Program-made: the position numbers and the translations under genes
Source: JANQOH01 sp965242575
Lineage (GTDB): Bacteria; Pseudomonadota; Alphaproteobacteria; UBA7887
Assembly (NCBI GenBank): GCA_965242575.1
Contig: OZ251461.1
Coordinates: 868,001 to 932,000, forward strand
Reading direction: 5' to 3'
Length of the DNA: 64,000 nt
Part shown: piece by piece, positions 60,466-64,000 of the stretch
Layout of the letters: each line of letters opens with the position of its first letter
Position numbering within the stretch: the stretch's first letter is position 1
Notes under the pieces: generated by a model
What the model was told of the DNA's origin: nothing
What the model saw: the letters and a program-made list of their open reading frames with translations, nothing else
Database searches by the model: none

Positions 60466-60831
60466 CTAGCCCGGGGGAGTCCAGGCTTCGTAGTCCCCCG
60501 TCGCGCGGTCGCGGGCGCGGCCGCTCAACAGGGCGCCGGGCGGGCGGTAGGCCCCCGGGCCGCCGGTCGGGTTGGGCAGGTGGGGCTTTTGCCACGGATG
60601 CGCCTTCAGCGGCGCCTCGGAGGGCGGCGAGTCCAGCGTGTGCGTCAGCCAGCCCCGCCATTCGGGCGGCGCCGACGACGCGTCCGCGCCGCCGGCGTAG
60701 ATCGCCCAGCGCCGTTCGCGCCGTCCGCGCCGCGGGCGCTTCTCGCGGTAATAGGCGTTCCCGGCCTCGTCCGCGCCCACCTTCACGCCGCGGAAGCGGG
60801 TGAAAAGCCTGGTTCCGATGCCCGCGCCCAC
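60466..60831 (-). CDS. NADH:ubiquinone oxidoreductase accessory subunit NDUFA12 (17.2-kDa) family
   Basis: 121 residues. Complex I supernumerary subunit found in alphaproteobacteria and mitochondria, attached to the peripheral arm. GVKVGADEAGNAYYREKRPR, RRWAIYAGGADASSAPPEWR then GWLTHTLDSPPSE and WQKPHLPNPTGGPGAYRPPG are the full family pattern. No other nuo gene is nearby. First gene of the minus-strand series 60831-57326. Confidence 0.92.
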   Translation of the reverse strand: MGAGIGTRLFTRFRGVKVGADEAGNAYYREKRPRRGRRERRWAIYAGGADASSAPPEWRGWLTHTLDSPPSEAPLKAHPWQKPHLPNPTGGPGAYRPPGALLSGRARDRATGDYEAWTPPG

Positions 60832-61066
60832 CGCGCCCCCTCCGCTCCGCCGCGCCGCCGCCGACCATAGGCCCCGCCCGCGCCGCCGTCCAATGCGCGG
60901 ACGCGGGCGGTTTCGGCCCGATCCGAAACGGAGGCGCGGCCGGTACCGCCGCGCTCTCCGGCCTCCGGCAACGGGACGCGCCGCCCCGGCGAAACCGGGT
61001 GCGCGACGGCGCGAAACGCGTTAGACCGGCCGGCGGCGGAGTGGCGGGACGGCGGGAAGGGGCGCG
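60832..61066. other. Gap without a supported gene
   Basis: This stretch before the Rpn remnant is G+C-rich with Arg/Pro/Ala-rich frames on both strands, none with a convincing start or coding pattern. The NDUFA12 gene starts at its left edge, so its promoter should be here, but I could not pick out a clear -35/-10 pair. Confidence 0.4.
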
Positions 61067-61336
61067 ATGGCGCGCGAGTTCGACGCCGCGGCCGCTTGAA
61101 CGCCGGTTCGCCCGCAGGCGGATGGTCGAGGACCTGTTGCGCGGCTTCGCCCCCGCGCCGGTCGCCCAGGCGCTCGATTTCGCGACAGTTGGCGTTGGCG
61201 TTGCGCGCGGCTGGCGGCGCTGCTGGCGGGCGTCGCCGATCCGGAGCGACTCGCCGAGGTGGGCGACCTGGTCATCGACTGCGCCGACGGCGCGGAACTG
61301 CTGGCGCGCGTGCGGGAGGCCGCGGACCGGCGCTGA
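61067..61336 (+). pseudogene. Remnant of an Rpn/YhgA-like PD-(D/E)XK nuclease gene
   Basis: Pieces of an Rpn-family recombination-associated nuclease in different frames: MAREFDAAAA at 61067, then LERRFARRRMVEDLLRGFAP and VAQALDFAT from about 61101 (the conserved RMVEDLLRGF and LDF words), then, after a junction near 61205 that loses most of the gene and shifts frame, LAALLAGVADPERLAEVGDL then VIDCADGAELLARVREAADR to TGA 61334-61336, which is the family's C-terminal end. The catalytic middle is gone. These genes are often amplified and decay like mobile elements. The stretch 61337-61498 that follows holds no gene. Confidence 0.7.
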
Positions 61337-61498
61337 CGCGGCCTCGTCCGGGCGAACGTTCGGATGGCGGGTTCTCCTGTTTCGTTTGCCCCCGCCGCGC
61401 TGGAGCGCGGAGACCGTTGAACCGGACTTCACGCGAAAAAATTCGGCCGGGGGGCAAGCCCTTCGGACCGCCCTGTGAAGAGGTAAGGAAGTACAGAT

Positions 61499-63112
61499 TT
61501 AAGGGGTGAACGTCCGGGCCACTCGAAAGCCGTAGTAGCTGAACCGGAATCCGGAGTCATCCCAGTAGCGGAGCGCCGCGCGGAGGAACTCGGGAATGTA
61601 GTTCCAGGACCCGCCGAGGAGAACGCGACACGAACATTCGCCGCCGTTGCTCTCAAGCCACGCGCGCCCGTCCCGAGGAGCGCGGGCGTAGTTCTCGTGC
61701 CAGCAATCCTCCACCCACTCCCACGCGTTCCCGAGAACGTCGTGCAAGCCGAAACCGTTCGGCCGGAAACTCCCGGCGGGCGACGTCCGGGCGTAACCGT
61801 CGTCGCAATCCGTGGCCCAATCGAGACCGCTACTGGCGTCCACCCCGTTCGCATGCCGGCATTGGCCCGACGCGCTCGCGCCCCAATACCGCGCCGTCCC
61901 CGTCTCCGCGCGAGCGACGTACTCCCACTCCGCCTCGCTCAAAAGGCGATACTCCTCCCCAGTCTCACGCGACAGCCACGACGCATACGCCTTCGCGTCG
62001 TCCCAGCTCACGCACACCGCGGGGTGCGAATCCGACTGTGAAAAACCGGGAGAACGCCACGACCGGCCCGAACGCTCCCTCCACACCCCATCCTTGTAAG
62101 TCCAGCACGAATTCCCCGTCGAACGCCCCGTCGCCGAAACGAAGCGCGCGAACTCCCCGCGCGTCACCTCATACACCCCGACGGCGAACGGAGAGTCGAA
62201 CGTCACCCCATGCTGCGGACCTTCGTCGCTGGCGCGTCCCTCCTCCGACGAAGGCGAACCCATCGTGAAACGCCCCGCCGGGACCACCACCATCTCCGGG
62301 CAACGATCGCAGTCGCGGAAGACGTCCCCGACCTCGAACTCGTCGGGAGGGAGCTGATCCCCCACCACGTCGCCGCCGCCGCCCGTCGTGACGACGTCCG
62401 CCAGGCCCAGCGCGAACAGGTTGCGCCACTCCCCCGTTTCGGGGTCTTGCCACAGCACCACCGACCAGACCGCGCCGTCCCGGCCGGCGCCGACCAGCGC
62501 GCCCTGCACCAGGAACTCCTCGCCGGCCGAGAACGGACGCACGATGCGCCGCGTGTCGCGGGTCGGCTCCTCGCGCAGCACCCCGGCCGCCTGCGCCGTC
62601 GCCATGCGCTCGTCCGCGCGGAACGAGAACAGGCAGGCGCGCTCCGGCCCGGTCAGCGCCGCCGCGTCCAGCACCGTCGTCGGAACCTGCCTGGAGCGTC
62701 CGTCCTCCAGCAGGACGTGCGCCTCCACCCGCACCGAACCGGCGCCGTCCCAACTCCACGAAATCGTCACGTCCGGCGGCTCCACCGCGCGCGCGTTCGC
62801 CACCGCGACGTCGAACGTCGCAATCTGCAACTCCTCGCGCCAAGCCTCCACCCGCCGGTGCAACGCGTTGCGCAGGCCGAACGACAGCGCGTCGCAATAG
62901 ACCCGGACGCCTTCCGGACCGGTCGACGCCGGGCGGAACGTCACCCGCGGCCGGTCGCCGAGCCGCACGGCCTCCCTGTTGAGCGCCGCGATGACGCCGC
63001 GCGCCATCGCGTCGAACCGCTCCGGCCCGCCGCCGGAGTCCTGCCCCGCCGCCGGCGCCGCCGCCAGCACGGCGCACGCCGCCGCCGCCGCTGCAACGCG
63101 CATCCCCGCCAT
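61499..63112 (-). CDS. Secreted SUMF1/formylglycine-generating-enzyme-like protein, candidate hypervariable
   Basis: 537 residues. Signal peptide (AAAACAVLAAAPAAG), then an N-terminal region of about 255 residues with FSAGEEFLVQGALVG, then VFRDCDRCPEMVVVPAGRFT and MGSPSSEEGR, the entry to a SUMF1/FGE-sulfatase domain; YRLLSEAEWEYVARAETGT, FRPNGFGLHDVLGNAWEWVE and LLGGSWNYIPEF follow, closing with YYGFRVARTF. The domain is a C-type-lectin-like fold. The FGE active-site Cys pair is not convincing, so a binding role is likelier than catalysis. The last 30 codons fit the variable region of a diversity-generating retroelement target. ATG 63112; an internal ATG at 63103 is possible. Confidence 0.82.
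   Translation of the reverse strand: MAGMRVAAAAAACAVLAAAPAAGQDSGGGPERFDAMARGVIAALNREAVRLGDRPRVTFRPASTGPEGVRVYCDALSFGLRNALHRRVEAWREELQIATFDVAVANARAVEPPDVTISWSWDGAGSVRVEAHVLLEDGRSRQVPTTVLDAAALTGPERACLFSFRADERMATAQAAGVLREEPTRDTRRIVRPFSAGEEFLVQGALVGAGRDGAVWSVVLWQDPETGEWRNLFALGLADVVTTGGGGDVVGDQLPPDEFEVGDVFRDCDRCPEMVVVPAGRFTMGSPSSEEGRASDEGPQHGVTFDSPFAVGVYEVTRGEFARFVSATGRSTGNSCWTYKDGVWRERSGRSWRSPGFSQSDSHPAVCVSWDDAKAYASWLSRETGEEYRLLSEAEWEYVARAETGTARYWGASASGQCRHANGVDASSGLDWATDCDDGYARTSPAGSFRPNGFGLHDVLGNAWEWVEDCWHENYARAPRDGRAWLESNGGECSCRVLLGGSWNYIPEFLRAALRYWDDSGFRFSYYGFRVARTFTP
61519..61617 (-). other. Candidate DGR variable region (VR) in the SUMF1-type gene
   Basis: From GGSW to GFRVA the codons at the exposed positions are AAC TAC ATT, GAG TTC, CTC, TAC TGG GAT GAC TCC, TTC, TTC AGC TAC TAC. 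All can be produced from AAC, AAT, AAG, AGG or ACC codons by changing adenines only, while intervening framework codons (CCC, CGC GCG GCG, GGA, CGG, GGC TTT CGA) lack A in the first two positions or look fixed. Reverting gives the Asn-rich template pattern NNNPKNLRAANRNRNNTGNR then NNNNGFR that I know from DGR template repeats. Neither a template repeat nor a reverse transcriptase is in the window. Confidence 0.5.
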
Positions 63113-63208
63113 CGCTCCCCTCCGCGATCCGTCCCCGCCGCAACGCGACGATAGCGCGGCGCGGCGCCGGCGGCGACGCGCGCCCCGAGCGCGCCCGAAC
63201 CCGCCGCG

Positions 63209-64000
63209 CTAACGCGGGCGCGGCATGAGGCGGACGCCGGGGCGGACACGCCGGTAGTCGAGCGCGGCGTGGTTGACGGGGACCGGGCCGGGGGCGGCGG
63301 CCACGAGTATGTCCTCCGCGATGCGCTCGAAATCGGCGCGGAAATGCACCGAACTCTTGACGACGACGATGGCCTTGCCCTCCGGCGCGACGCCCACGTG
63401 GCGGAAGATCGCCCGGTCCGCCGCCTGCATCTTGATCGACGACACCACGACCTCGACGCCGCCGACCTCCAGCAGCGCCATCGGCCCCAGCGCCATCCGC
63501 GCGCCGGCGAACATCGGCCCGGTCGCAGTGAAGCGCCCGTCGCCGAGCGCGCGGACGAGCGCCTCGGCGGCGAGCGGCGGCTCGCCGCGCCAGCCCGGGT
63601 CCGCGCCGAGCGACACGCGGATTCGCGCGCCCTCCCCCGCCGCATGCGCCGCCGCGGCCGCCGCCGGGTCGCAAAACGCGCCGAGGACCGCGCCCCGCGC
63701 CCCGGCGGCGACCAGGGCGCGCAACAGGCCCAGCGTGTTCGAATCGCCGCCGCCGCCGGGGTTGTCCTGCGTGTCCGCGATCACGACCGGCCCCCGGCGC
63801 GCCCGCATGGCGCGCGCCACCGCCTCGTCCGGCGCGTAGATACGCCCGGCGAACCCGCCCTCCGCCGCGGCGAAGGCGCGCGCCAGGCGGTCCGCCGCCG
63901 CGTCCGCCGCCGCCTGCGTATCGGCGTAGGCCAGCGCCGAGGGCCCGGCGGCGGAGATATCGGCGAGGGGGAAGCCCATGCAGATCGACTGCGACCACAC
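63209..64000 (-). CDS. M81-family metallopeptidase / MlrC C-terminal region (partial)
   Basis: 263 residues visible; the gene continues past the right end of the window. DTQDNPGGGGDSNTLGLLRA is the signature of the MlrC C-terminal domain (microcystinase C and relatives), followed by GAVLGAFCDPAAAAAAHAAG, VVVSSIKMQAADRAIFRHVG and VKSSVHFRADFERIAEDILV. These periplasmic or cytosolic zinc proteins hydrolyse small linear peptides or related amides. The N-terminal M81 domain with its zinc ligands should lie beyond 64000. Confidence 0.88.
   Translation of the reverse strand: MWSQSICMGFPLADISAAGPSALAYADTQAAADAAADRLARAFAAAEGGFAGRIYAPDEAVARAMRARRGPVVIADTQDNPGGGGDSNTLGLLRALVAAGARGAVLGAFCDPAAAAAAHAAGEGARIRVSLGADPGWRGEPPLAAEALVRALGDGRFTATGPMFAGARMALGPMALLEVGGVEVVVSSIKMQAADRAIFRHVGVAPEGKAIVVVKSSVHFRADFERIAEDILVAAAPGPVPVNHAALDYRRVRPGVRLMPRPR

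Noticed and set aside
61499..63112. True sulfatase-maturing formylglycine-generating enzyme
   Set aside because: No convincing active-site Cys pair and no sulfatase gene nearby; the long secreted N-terminus argues for a surface-binding role.

Overview
The window comes from a very G+C-rich (about 70-75% by eye) Gram-negative bacterium, most likely an alphaproteobacterium of Rhodospirillales type. The evidence is the DUF2155 / MlaD / aat / NDUFA12 neighbourhood, the pervasive 4-base ATGA or GTGA overlaps between genes, cobI/J/L/M-type cobalamin genes, and close relatives of many proteins in that class. The first gene and the last gene run off the window.

Layout. 1-7135: tail of a probable cell-wall amidase, a TAT-exported amidohydrolase, a 63-bp tandem repeat, and a complete five-gene branched-chain-amino-acid-type ABC transporter. 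7234-9224: an accessory insert with an ImmA/IrrE-like protein and a small companion. 9243-13513: biotin genes bioB-bioA divergent from bioF-bioD. 13588-16591: gmk, rsmA and a DNA methyltransferase fused to an Mrr-like nuclease domain, followed by an IS5-type fragment. 17223-20710: an oxidoreductase/desaturase operon. 20816-25315: cobL-cobI-(cbiG)cobJ-cobM. 25360-26964: a lipoprotein and a carboxymuconolactone-decarboxylase-like protein. 26995-30534: a three-gene unit (DUF262 protein, DUF3696-type ATPase, unknown third protein) that looks like an uncharacterised defence system. 30639-33769: MeaB and methylmalonyl-CoA mutase, which need the cobalamin made by the cob genes. 34507-35871: a compact transcription unit of three NHLP-type RiPP precursors with no maturation enzyme anywhere in the window. 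35930-48255: a 12-kb prophage-like virion module on the minus strand (capsid, neck, tail, tape measure, tail tip, portal) without terminase, integrase or lysis genes. 48417-52757: parC and a Septu-like AAA ATPase + HNH pair. 52777-56570: a secreted hypothetical protein and a frameshifted subtilase autotransporter. 56724-60831: aat, DUF2155, MlaD, a LolCDE-like ABC transporter and NDUFA12. 61067-64000: an Rpn remnant, a secreted SUMF1-type protein whose C-terminus looks like the variable region of a diversity-generating retroelement, and an MlrC-type protein cut by the window end.

Housekeeping blocks are therefore interrupted by accessory blocks, several of which (7.2-9.2, 27.0-30.5, 34-48, 50.6-52.8 kb) carry probable defence, phage or peptide genes. 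The strongest candidates for new biology are the orphan RiPP trio, the DUF262/ATPase/third-protein unit, the candidate hypervariable SUMF1 protein and the repeated tape-measure 5' cassettes with divergent small membrane proteins. All assignments come from reading motifs and context; no database search was run.
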